The notes under the pieces were generated by a model that made no database searches, was not told where the DNA came from, and worked only from the letters and a program-made list of their open reading frames with translations. A stretch of 64,000 bases of DNA from Ascidia mentula (Eukaryota > Chordata > Ascidiacea > Phlebobranchia > Ascidiidae), in contig OX387199.1 of NCBI GenBank assembly GCA_947561715.1, positions 16,807,001 to 16,871,000 of the forward strand, given 5' to 3'. Both the position numbers and the translations under genes were made by a program. Shown here piece after piece: positions 44,980 through 56,360 of this stretch. Each line of letters begins with the position of its first letter. Within the stretch, counting starts at the first letter, position 1.

Positions 44980-47826
44980 TTGAAAGCAAAACTCCTGCAG
45001 TTACAAAATAAATGATATTATTTTCCCACTGGGCCGTCAAAACGCACGTATTCTCGTTCGATGTAAGCCGGAAAAATAAGAATTGCACACGTTAAATAAC
45101 TCCCTGGTCCTGCGCATTTAACTGAAACGTACGTTTGAGACGTGTCACCACTTGATCGGCAGGCAAGAAGCGCCCCGCACGAAGCTGTCAATCAATTTGC
45201 GACCAACGTCATGATGATGAAAATATTTGAATGCTGAAAAGAAAATATGAAAGCAAATTGTCAAACTGTTGAAGACGAAGACCGAGTACTGAAATATAAA
45301 TCTGCAGGGAAACGAGGCAAGAAATTATGCAAGGTTGATGTTTGCACTGCACAATTTCTTCAACATTACTATGTTTCTTTGAAAATGATGAATCAACACA
45401 GTAACCTCAAAACATTCACTTCAAATCTGCGCCATTACAAAGCAATCTGTTGATCATACGAATAATTCTCATTATTTACTTTAATTTTCCTATCCCAGAT
45501 TTTGACTTCCAAACCAAAATCGTCGCAGGTATGAGGGGAGATGATGTTTGGTGGCTATAGTTGACCATAGAAATTCACACGCAATCCTATACAATCTTTG
45601 ATCAGGTAATAATTTTCGGTCACTGAATATAGTTTTAGTACAAAATGGCAGATATAGGGGTTTACAAGTTTTGTTGGAAAGAACTCCAGTGTTTTAATTC
45701 AGTGGCGGTTACGCGCGTGGTAATATATCCATATTATAACACCGGAGCAAACGTGAGAGGTGTGGCTTCTCAAAAAGACCATCGCATAACACAACGTCAT
45801 AAAAACGGTCAATTGAATGCGGTGATTGATGAGGAAGTCCTTTTCAACGGTTAAAAAACATTGGGGTGTTTGTTGTTTAAATTTTACACAACGATAATTC
45901 ATTTTTGAAGGATGTTGTTTAGATGTGAGACAATGAAATAGGAAGTGTCAGTTTTAAATGTCAGAATGCAATAGCAGGATGCTAAATATCCATATAATTA
46001 GTGCGGCAATCTGTGACTATGTTTGCTGCTGCCGATGCTATGTGGTCTGCTAATGTTTTGTTGCAGAGTTATGAGTATTGTTCTATATTTTGTCTCATTT
46101 GCAAACAAACTTGTCCAATTCTTTTGCAGGTATGAGTAGATTGACTGTTACAAATCTTTTCAACAAACATTGTTAAGGCGGTGAACTCTAGTTACTGAAC
46201 GAGTGAAACTTGCAGAAATCGTTGGTTGATCATTAGGAGGTTAAAGACGGATCACGACTGGATCCGTTTTCTTGTCTCCAAAATAAAAATGAAACCGAGG
46301 TTTGCAAATAATTTGTATTCTCTTGTTAAATAATATCTACATTTTATGGCAAAAAAAACACGAAAAAACCAAGGTTGATTTTTTGTACTTGCATCAGAAA
46401 CGTGGTTGAACCATTGTCAACATTGCTGACAAATAAACTTTGGGTTAATCGAAACAATAAAACCCTCCCAATTACCAAGTACAGTTATGACGTCGCATAT
46501 CAATGAATAAATAGAACACATTTTATGCGGAGACAATAATCAACCGTATATTCCTAAAGTTGGATTCGGCTTTACGCAAAATCTGCTGAATATTGTAGTA
46601 TAGGTTTTGGACAACAGGTTGGTAACAAACCCCAAAAGAAAATAAAACTAGCAGTTTAAGTAATGAGCCATTGACGTAATTCTGTCGCAGTGTTCCACAG
46701 ACAAATAAACGTTTGGGAAACAAACAAAAATAAACGTTTTTTTTTGTCAGATGTGGGTTGACGGTGGTTGGAATCCTGCTTTCCTTTATCACACATGCTT
46801 CAGCGCAGCATAATAATAACGAAAGTATGTATTTTGTTACAAATTCAAACAATGTTTCTGAATGAATTGTGCTGTTGCAAGCAGTAAATAACTTATGTTT
46901 CATTTAAAAACAATCAAGCTTCATGAACTTTCAATGAAAAGAAATATATTGCTTAGACTTTCTTATAGAATTAGCGTAGTCAAAGAAAATATGGAGAAAA
47001 TATTGTTAATAGTTGTAGTTTGTGACGTAGGAAGCTCAGGTTCTCAGTATGAATTTCACCGAAAGCAAAACCTAGCCATATTACCTAGCCACATTATTTA
47101 AGTCAAAGTGCCAACCAACATGGTAATGCAACAGAAGAAAACTGTCAGTATCATTCTGACCAATTAGCTATGCCACACAGGTAAAACCACTCGGGTGTAA
47201 CGCATTGAAAACAAACTTAACTGTGAATTTTGCAACCGCACCAGGTGAACGAATATCATTTTGGTGAGTAACAACGTGGGTGAAGAAGCACAGATAATAG
47301 GGAATATGCGACACAAACAAACAGAAGACCATGCGCTTGCACATTTACTTAGACAGGAGAATTAAGGACCTACCTCGACAAATTCGCAGCTCGTTGGTTG
47401 AACGACGGGTAAAAAAATTTAAACATATTAAAATATACAGTTCGAAGGAGTCCATCATATGGTGAGAGTGCATGTTCCTTATGAGTGGGTGACATGGGAA
47501 TGAAAAAGGAAAAAAGTTTGAGTTAAAGTGAATAAAAAAGTGAGGTGAAAACAAAGATGGAATCAAAATGTGTGAAACACAAAACCAACAAAGTAGTTTA
47601 CAACATTACTAAGCTTGGTTATTATAAATCAATACAAATTACCCAAATAATACTTTAGAAAAATATTGGCGGAAACTTTTGTGTTCCAAAATTGAGAAAA
47701 TTCTACATTTAGATTTTACAGAAAAATTCTTTAAAACGTAATAACGCTTCTTGCGACTCACCAAAATCTACAAAAAAAACCTTCGTGATCGATTTACCTT
47801 CATGTGTTGGATGTTGTTTTGTGCAG
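44980..47826. other. Stretch without a recognised gene
   Basis: Short frames only (45247-45453, 45645-45854, 46523-46903 minus); none shows a domain. Unidentified exons of the following LDLa gene may be here. Confidence 0.35.
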
Positions 47827-50646
47827 AGTTCACTTGCGATGATGGGAGTATACTGAGGGCTGAGTGGTTTTGTGATGGCTTCCTAGATTGCAACGACGGA
47901 AGTGACGAGAAACCAGCCATCTTTCCGGAAAATCCCACCAGTCCTTACATGAAGTAAATGTCGCTTAAATGTGTTTTGTTGTTTGATGTTGAACAACAAG
48001 TAGACGATATGATAAGGGGTTGACTTTTAGTAAAATTAACCAATTTCAAACAAGAAACATTTGCTTGCAACAGTAGCGCTGTTGAGATAAAAAAGTGGCC
48101 AGTGGGAGTGAATCTAAGATAAGAATAGTCTAAATCAGGGTTGGGCAACACGTCCATCGCTTAATTCGGCGATCGCATCTGGTTTTGTGTTATCTTCACG
48201 AAATGTTGAATAAAACAGATCGCCAATTTTTTCTTCTAAGACAAACTTATTCTTGTTGTCCAATACGTAGCTTTTTTCGATAATACAAAGAACTCCGGTT
48301 TCCTTATTGCAAAACAAACAAGTTTGTCGCAGAGCAAAATTATTTTTGTTTATATTGGATTTGGTGTAAATACGTTACAAACATTAGGCATTAACCTATG
48401 TCAAGTTAGATGCTGGTCTTGCTATACACTTAAACCAAGTTCGTCCAATTTTAGTCGTGATGTAAAAGCAAATCACCTCACTTTTTTAAGTCTTGAACAA
48501 GTTTCACTCATGTTCGGGTAATGACCATACAACATTTTTGTTTCTGTCTGTTTGTGAAATATTATTCGATTTCGGGCAAAGAACATTGCATAAAACTTAT
48601 ATTAAGGCGCACCCAAATGCTTCCTTAGCATCTTGCCTTGGCTGCGCTGTATCTGCCGCAGGTATGGATTTGATGGCAGCCCAATGATCAATTCAGAAAG
48701 TTTGAAGCTTGCCCTTGCCAGATGGTCTCGAATATCCCTTGTCGCCTTAATATCTTCTGCATTATTTGCGGCAGGCAAACGTCGACAAAGTAGTTGTGCC
48801 ACAGTTTTGGATTTATTGGGTTCATAAAACTTCCCAACCCCTTTGCAACCTAAAAATCTAACAGTATCACAGTCCAATACATGGTGCCTACAAAGGTGCT
48901 ATCGCGTCTCTTCATAAGTCTGTCATTCAGTGAAAGTCCTTAAAACATCACAGCATAATTCACACATTTCAAACCTTTTCCCGTTTCCTCGGGTTGGTCA
49001 ATGGGTGATGATGAAGATATGACACTTAAACTGCAAGCTGTAACTTCTGAGCTCCCGCAGCTCAGTGGACACAGCATTAGGCCTCATTAGATCACAGTAG
49101 TGTATCCAAACGTCGCAGAGATCTTGGTGTTTCGTATCTAGCTCCCACGTGTTGAGCATAATAGCTGATCTTTGTTGGCTGCAATACCTAGGCTGCGATG
49201 CCAGAGAACTTAATGATTTCTGGGCACATAAACTATAAAATTAAGAAACTATACCTTCACCACAAATTACGCCACAACCAAGAAATACAATAAGTTAGCT
49301 CCGCTGCTGGCAACTTCTTATTATGTCATGGACATCTTCTTTGGTAGCAATGTCGGTCAGAACAAAAAATGTCGGTTACAGCCAATAACTGATATTTAGT
49401 TTTTCGTTTCTAACCGATGTTGCGCGAAATTAAGTTGTAGGTTGTGTAATGGTGATTAACACATCTACTTTCAACCACGGCATATCCAGCCGTGCACGCA
49501 CATTTTGGTATTAATGTGGATTATTTAAAACCAAAACTAACATACACAAGATATAAGCTCTTCATGTTTCAACATGTTCAAATACAAAATGGTAATGCAT
49601 TTGTGCTTTTGTTACAGTTGCGACAACTTGTTTGACACCATACAAACTAAAAATTGCGCACTAAGATTAAAGGAATTTTGCAAAGGGGAAATCATGTGCT
49701 ATCAAAAATCGTTTTGTGGCCTTGGCTGTCCCTCCCACTTCCAGTGTCCCAATTCTGCTTGTTGGAAACGTTCGACTGTTTGTGATGGCGATCCTTGCAA
49801 CGACTGTCCAGATTTCCAACACTGGAATAATGGACATGGATTCAAATGTGTTCGGAATGGCAGGAATTGCAATCTTCCACAGATGTTTCTATGGGACGGC
49901 GTTGGTGATTGTGACGATAAATCTGATTTGTGTTACACCTCGGAGAATGGAAATGTCAGGTATTTCATAATTGTCGTATATTTTATGGTTACAGTTAACT
50001 GGTCAAATACATAGCTATACAACTTACGGTGTTATAAGCTTAAACATAAAACAAGCTAATCTGACTGAAGCAACATACAGAACAAACAGATCTGGCATAG
50101 GTTATCACCTCACACAAGGTAAAGACACTTGCCAACAAATCGAAATTTCTATTGCAGAGATATTCGTAATCCATCAACCTTTAACGAGAGATTGTGTTTC
50201 AAATGCACAAATGACCCCATGATCATTTCAAGGTCAAGTGTTTGTGATGACGTCATAGATTGCCCTGATATGATTGATGAATGGAAATGTAAAGCGAAAG
50301 TCCCCCAGCAATTCAGGTATTACCACAAAGCGTATTTTGGGTAATTTCTTATGAAAAACGTCTTTTTCGATAAAATTTACTAGTTGTTTATATTTAGTCC
50401 CAGGCAACGTTGTGATTGTTTCGATAATCATGGAGTCTGTCACAACACAATGGGACAAATCAAAATTTCTTGTAACTCAAAAGCTGAAATCTGCGACAAG
50501 CTTTCACATTGTAAAGGAAATCACCCATGTGAGTACCTCTGCCCTTCCCACTTCCATTGCCCGAGTTCAGGTTGTTGGAAACGTTCGACTGTTTGTGATG
50601 GCGACCTTTGCAATGACTGTTCGGCTTTCCAACGCCGGAACAACGG
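47827..50646 (+). CDS. LDLa-repeat protein, exons only partly recovered
   Basis: Exon 47827-47953 encodes an LDLa module with FTCDDGSILRAEWFCDGF and DCNDGSDE. Exons 49618-49959, 50158-50316 and 50398-50646 splice in phase and encode further Cys-rich modules. The blocks CPSHFQCPNSACWKRSTVCD and CPSHFHCPSSGCWKRSTVCD in exons 49618 and 50398 are internal duplicates. The block LWDGVGDCDDKSDLC resembles the last LDLa of the receptor at 7403, so this may be the ectodomain remnant of a related receptor. After the donor at 50647 the sequence changes to a USB1 fragment and the duplicated segment, and no helix-bundle exons follow. No signal peptide found. The gap between 47953 and 49618 makes it uncertain that the first exon belongs to the same gene. 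Confidence 0.6.
49048..49240 (+). mobile_element. Degenerate tRNA-derived SINE, third copy
   Basis: GAGCTCCCGCAGCTCAGTGG resembles the head of the SINE at 9505-9699, and the body keeps GCTGATC, GGCTGC and CCA...AATGAT in the same order. The B box is barely recognisable. It lies in an intron-like position between LDLa exons. Confidence 0.5.
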
Positions 50647-50883
50647 GTAAGGTATGTAAACATACGTTGCCCAATTCCGGCGCTCATGGGGGAACGACCG
50701 GATTCGACCTCGGTGTTCCTGGGGTTTCAACGACTTGGTGTCTCCAAACAATGAAGAAATAGCATGCGGTAAAGGCAAATTCACTTTGGTGCCACCTCGA
50801 TCTACTTGCGTAAATTGCTCGTCGTTATCGCTTAAATCAGAATCACTGCCGTAAGCGTCGCAAAGCGAAGCCAAGGCCGCCAT
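50647..50883 (-). pseudogene. USB1: First exon of U6 snRNA phosphodiesterase USB1, truncated
   Basis: From ATG 50883 on the minus strand the protein has an acidic N-terminus (YGSDSDLSDNDEQF), then RGRIRSFPHERRNWATYVYI, a close match to the start of the USB1 2H-phosphoesterase domain ([21 protein letters not shown] in the human protein). USB1 trims U6 snRNA 3' ends. Similarity stops at IPY exactly where the antisense LDLa exon ends; neither of the two catalytic HxS motifs is present nearby and no donor follows. It is a detached first exon with its upstream region. Confidence 0.75.
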
Positions 50884-52835
50884 TTTTTGACCAGAAATGA
50901 GTTTTCAAACTGGCACTTTTTTTATCAAATATAAGGGAAAGCACCCGAAAAACCATTGAAGCGTGCAATGGTCGTAATAAGACAGTATAACATTTCGATG
51001 TTACGGTTCAGAAACTGTCTGGCTTTACAGCCCAAGCGGTCAATTATATAGACTCAATTTCAAGCGTGTTGACCGGGTAAAAATGTCATAAAACAAACGT
51101 AGATAACAAAGAATCGTAAGGCTTTCGTCAGCGGAAAGTTCCCTTGTTGCGAAACTGACCAAGATGAATTTCTCTCACGTGCGAGAGCGGGCTTATCAGA
51201 TTAATAACGCACGAGTATCGTGACCAGGCGAATTAAAGAGTGACGTGCGTTAATGAATGAATGTCGGTAAACAATTAAAAGCGATAAAATACAATTTTAA
51301 CTACATTATCTCCCCCCGTTTACAAGAGCTTTCTTGCAATAAAGTTCGTGGCCGTTAGGAATCCGTGTAGTTCTTCAGCACTTATCTTCATGAAGTCTTC
51401 GATGATGAGGAAAACATTGTCTATTGGTTTAAACTCATTCGGATGTAAACAAACAATTGTTTGTGTGCGTCGTGCATTTGTGTATAGCGTCGCGCGTATT
51501 AATTTTCATTTCTTCGTTGATTCGTTGGTGTCCTTTGACGATGAGAGGTGGTCAACGGGCGTTGGTATGGAGTTGATTGATTGAAGGTCTGTCTTTAGAT
51601 GCCGCCTCCAACGAATAGCAACGTATGGTGAGTGAATAGTGTTGTGTTCAGTGCACCCTGGATGACGTAATAGCTTGCGTTGGTGTCTTGAGATCAGCGT
51701 TTCAGCATAAGCGCACGCATGGATGGATTGCTCAGTCAATGTTCCTGTTTCGGTTCACAGACACGGGTTTCTACACGACTTCCTTCTTTGTTGCGGAAGC
51801 TTGAAAACAAGGATGCTGTAAACTAAGCAAGCTACTGTGCAAGTACCAGGAACTTTTGTTTTACGTCAGATCATTTCGCAAAACCAGTTTAGAGAGTGTG
51901 TCATTTTTTGGTGTTTCGTGCTTTGTGATTCTGGTTTAATTAGAAATCTCTCCAGTTCAGGTGTCTTGCTGTAATGGTTATGCACACAGCGCCTGTCACA
52001 AATTGGTGATAATCATCAACAATTTCAGCCGGAGTTCATTAAATTAAAATCATAATGTCATCTGTAAATGATTTAGTCGTTTCGTCATCTTTATAAACAA
52101 TTGTAAATAACGGTTAAAGCTTATTGAAACAAATTAACAGATATCAGAAGGTTAAGGTTTTGCCAATAGATACGAAGTTTTGAACTCACTGTACAGAGCT
52201 TTTAATAAACAAGGGAATATTTTTGAGAGAAAAAAAACATCGCAAACCCATTTTCGGAATAATATATACGTGATAAAACTATTATTATTGCGATTTTTAA
52301 TTTGCTTTATACCTTTAAATTTCTTGTTTACTTGTAGCGCATGATCTTTCAATTTATGTAACAATGATGTTAAAGTATTATTTGCAAGCTTTCCTGCTTT
52401 GTTATCTGCAATGCAAAAATCAATGCAATTCGTTGATAGGTAAGCTGCGTTTCAAATTTACTCATAAAATTTTTATGTAGCCTACTGCTTGTAAGTCTAC
52501 TAAATATTTCGTTTCAACAGCAACGTGTGACACAAAGTTATCAGATTTAAATCACTCAATTTCAAAAGTAATCTGCCCACCCAACTGCTTGAGACAATAT
52601 TCGGATTTGTGTGGAAGTGATGATTACGCCTCTGGTCCCCTTTGTCTGGCTGCAATGCATGCAGGACTGATGGACAGTAAGTTACAGTGACAGTACCCTG
52701 GCATGTTTACCGGATTTTCTTTGATATGAACTCAACCCAAATATTTTTGTAAAGATGATGGAGGCTACTTTGAAGTATACAAAAGTGATCCAATACATGA
52801 ATATAAAGGATTGGACAGGAACGGAGTGAGAAGCA
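50771..52835. repeat. Segmental duplication, copy 1
   Basis: Matches 56248-58305 over about 2.06 kb with only scattered substitutions and a few small gaps. It holds the first half of the USB1 exon plus its upstream region (minus) and the first exons of the LCCL gene (plus). The reading on the minus strand at about 51315-51300 has CGGGGGGAGATAATGTAG, reminiscent of a polypurine tract next to an LTR start, but no second LTR is found. Confidence 0.95.
52364..52835 (+). pseudogene. Truncated copy of the LCCL-EGF-fibrinogen gene
   Basis: Exon 1 (52364-52439) encodes a signal peptide, exon 2 (52521-52676) most of LCCL domain 1, and exon 3 starts after the acceptor near 52754. At 52836 the sequence leaves the duplicated segment in the middle of exon 3, after AGTGAGAAGCA. 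Nothing downstream continues the domain. Its exons 1 and 2 are intact, so a short secreted product is conceivable. Confidence 0.8.
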
Positions 52836-54080
52836 GACCTTATACACTCTTGTGTAATAACCAAACTTAACACAGCAGGTTGTGGAGAACACAGACGCGT
52901 CTGATTCGTCTGCCGGTTGCATTCCATGGAAGAATGTAGATGGCATGGAGAGAGTGAAGTTTTGTAGAATTGATTCCTGAACTCGAAATAAATTACTCGA
53001 TAAATAGAATTTGCAGCCACCAAAAACCAAGGGTCATGATGTCAGTTTCAGGCCATGTTAAAAACCAGATTTTTTCGACAAGATCTCAAAATACGAATTT
53101 TTTTTCGATCCCAATTCAGGGTTTGTTTCTTTTTTAAAACCGAGCGACAGTGAAACAATGGCAGTAATTGGAACCTAACAATAAGCAATTGTGACATCAC
53201 AGGCCTCAACTGGCTTGCCGCAGACATACAAGGAACTGTGTTTATAAAACAACCAAATCGAACATGCAATAAATTGATGCAAATGTACAATAAATAATAT
53301 TAGACAGATAACAATGTTAAAAGATAGGCAGTCTAAGGATAAAAGGGTTGACAACAATAGGTACGAGAGTGGTTGGAATGTTTCATGTTACGCGGTGACG
53401 TCGTCGTATTGATGGCGTTATTTAGATGTAAAAAATTAGGCGGAAACACATGTTTTGGGTGTGGTTCATGATTGCGGCGAAAAATTGTGAAATAATATTG
53501 AAATTACAAATCACAAGTTGAAATGCCATGAGTGGGACTGACAACATTATCGCTGGTTGTGATTTCTAGGGTTATGGAATTTGGTTTCCCGAAAGCAAAA
53601 TAGACAGAAAGATCACAAAGTGCTTCAGGACAAGAAAGAAAATGACTAGCGAAAAAAATATGTCAAAGTGGCAAAACAAACAAAAATCGTCACTGCAAGG
53701 TTTAAACACTGGAGCGGAGTATTGAGAGTGGGTGTAAGCGTATATGCCGAAACTATAAGATACATGATCCTGTAAATAAACCTTATTGGGACGTGAAAGA
53801 CTTGGAACATCTCGCGAGCTCGTTCGGGTACAACGACACCCTGGTTAACTCTGTGGATCCTCCCAACCGACGAAAGTTTTTGCTTAGTAATGTCACAAAA
53901 ACATGCATCGGCGAAGGTAATATTGTGTGGTAATGTGGAAGCCATTGATATAGATCGCTGTGATCCATATGGTGACCCTGTGGAAAACCCCTTATTTTGA
54001 CATTCAAGTTTGTGGCTAGAACGACAAATACTAAAGTTTCGTTAAAATCTGAACGCAATAAAAGTGCTCGGTTTCAACTT

Positions 54081-56046
54081 TCAATGCTTTCGGCGGAAGA
54101 GGGCGGTGACGTAAGCTCGCATGAGTTTCACAATCTCATTAACTTGTTCTGCGGTGAAGGAAATGTCCGCTCTTGACTCGGTCTGAAGTCTGAAAACATT
54201 CGCAGATCCCGCTCCGAAAGACTGGATCCTGAGAGGAAGACACAGTAACATGTTCAACTCAAGGAATGTAGCTGGAAAATCTTGTTTAATTGTTTGGAAC
54301 AGTGGTTCTGAGACTTTTCAAACGTCAGAGCCGAATTCGAAACCGGCCGCAGCAAACCCGAAACCCTATTTGAAAACTTTTTTTGTAAGTTGGCATTTGA
54401 CCGAATCAAACATTTGGGCCGTAGTTTACCAACAATTTTGTTTTCTGACGCCAAATAAACTGCAGGGAAATATGGCCTCCACGTTACCCCACTACTATGG
54501 TAATGGTAAGTTTATGTTTCGTAAAATAAACTGCATTATATTCATAAGACCGATAAGCAGAAACGTTGAGAGCCAATAACTCCAACAAGTTTCGTGTCTT
54601 CCAGCGTTGAAAACGAACCATTGTGTTTTCATTTAAACTTACTTTTCATATGAGAAATGATCCAGGGACTGTGAGTGACCCCGTTTGAACACAGTTGCTC
54701 CCTGCGCCGATATCGCCAGAGTGAGAAGGGTTTGACCGAACTGCGCGTCGTGATTTTCAACTTTAAACAAGTAGGATCCGTATCCGGGCCACCGACGTGC
54801 AAGGTTAACATATTCAGCCTGAAACAAATTGTTGAGATAAAATGAATTAGACGGAATGAAGAGAACGCGAAATATGCCGAACATAAAATTATGCGAATAA
54901 TATTTAAACATCAAGCACCCAAATACAATGCCAATAAATATCAACCACGGGCAGAGATGCACCGACATCCAATAACACAAAACTCCAGTCTTATTGTTTA
55001 GTGAGATTATTGTGATACTGACCACGGCGTCTTCTTGCGGCATTCCTCTTAATCTCCTCCATCTATCCAGGCCGTTTGATTTGACATCCTGCAGTTCCTC
55101 CAGGAAGAGAGTCCTCTTCATCTCACCGCTCTCACCTTCCTCCTTCACCTTCTTCATCCCTCTCTTCCGGAACGTGTTGAAAAGACTCGACCCCTGAAAG
55201 AATTAAAATCTGACGAAACTCTTCGTTGACAAAAACGATTTGTAAAATTTTAACGATTCGGCCTCAATCAGCTTCGTCCACAAATTAAAATCCTTTGTTG
55301 TTTTACTAACTATCAATATACGAGCTGATTCAAAGAATGACGATTAGTTGTGGAATACGATTCATGCGCGGTTGGTGCCAACGTCCAAACATAACTTAAT
55401 TTTGTTTTGAACAAAAACGACTTGAACGCGTGTGAACAATAAATATGCGGAATAAAGTGGCATGGGCACCGATAAAACCACAAGTTTATCGAGTCAGGCC
55501 CCCATGGGATCGGATAACTAGCATGGGATGAAAGGATGTGCTCGAAGAGGGGGAGATCTACGTGGCGAGTTTGAAATTTTGCGTAATTTATGAGAACGTC
55601 TTAATTACCGAAAAAATCAAATTGAGTCCGAAAAAAACCTTTACTCACAGAACGTTTCTTGGCTGGCATTCAGTTTGCATTTAATTCATTCGAGAAAGAA
55701 TCGGTTCGTTTGAAGTAGAAGTCTTCGTTTTCGTTTGTGATCTCGTAAGCGGCCATCAACTTGTTGATTGGATAATATTTGCCAATGTCAGCACTGGAAA
55801 ATGAAATCCATATTTTATATTCGCAAAAGAAGTCTTGAAAATCCATTGGCAGTTTTATATTTTTATGCTTTTTGTTGGTTAAACGGAACGAAGCAATGAA
55901 GATAAAGTTTCGGCTCCACTTAAATAAACTTACTCAATATTGATTTGATGGTAATTTCCTTCAGCGAATTGCAACATTAAAGCTGCGATATCTTTCAATA
56001 CGTCATCAGATAGAGGGTAAAGTCCCTGTATCACTTGTTCGTGGAC
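54081..56046 (-). pseudogene. C-terminal FERM tail of a myosin-X-type unconventional myosin
   Basis: Five minus-strand exons join in phase: 56046-55934 (VHEQVIQGLYPLSDDVLKDI), 55793-55649 (KYYPINKLMAAYE), 55193-55023 (DRWRRLRGMPQEDAV), 54818-54643 (RRWPGYGSYLFKVE, ATVFKRG), 54228-54081 (IQSFGAGSANVFRL, EIVKLMRAYV, stop). The order and motifs follow the end of the MyTH4-FERM tail of myosin X, which binds cargo and membrane receptors in filopodia. The second exon contains an in-frame TGA at 55672-55670 although its frame and splice sites are otherwise right. No earlier exons (motor, IQ, PH, MyTH4) are seen to the right; the duplicated segment begins about 200 bases away. Either a truncated relic or the 3' end of a gene with a very large intron containing the fibrinogen gene. 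Confidence 0.75.
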
Positions 56047-56247
56047 CTGCAACATTAGGGAAGTTCTGAGTTAATGTTTTTAAGAAAGCTAGAGGTTGTA
56101 TGAAATTTATTTCCTGCATTGGAAACTCCTGCGTTTAGAAAATACAAAATACAAAAATGAGTAAATATTTATTTTAAGTCAAGCACTCAAGGTCAATGTT
56201 TCCCGAAATTTTTTCGCCAAAGTTATTTGAGTTGAGAAGGCAAATTC

Positions 56248-56360
56248 AAAGGCAAATTCACTTTGGTGCCAGCTTGATCTACTTGCGTAAATTGCTCGTC
56301 GTTATCGCTAAAATCAGAATCACTGCCGTAAGCGTCGCAAAGCGAAGCCAAGGCCGACAT
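56248..56360 (-). pseudogene. Second, shorter copy of the USB1 first exon
   Basis: From ATG 56360 it reads SALASLCDAYGSDSDFSDND and ends at the duplication edge after GTKVNLPL, before the conserved FPHER block. It differs from copy 1 at several codons. Confidence 0.75.

Noticed and set aside
48602-48877. Minus-strand frame with charged helical composition
   Set aside because: Open and protein-like but without a recognisable domain or partner exons; could be transposon debris. Not strong enough to annotate.
51300-51740. Polypurine-like CGGGGGGAGA followed by TGTAGTT on the minus strand, read as a possible LTR start
   Set aside because: The second copy at 56780 is part of the segmental duplication, not a partner LTR, and no LTR end, primer-binding site or pol region was found.
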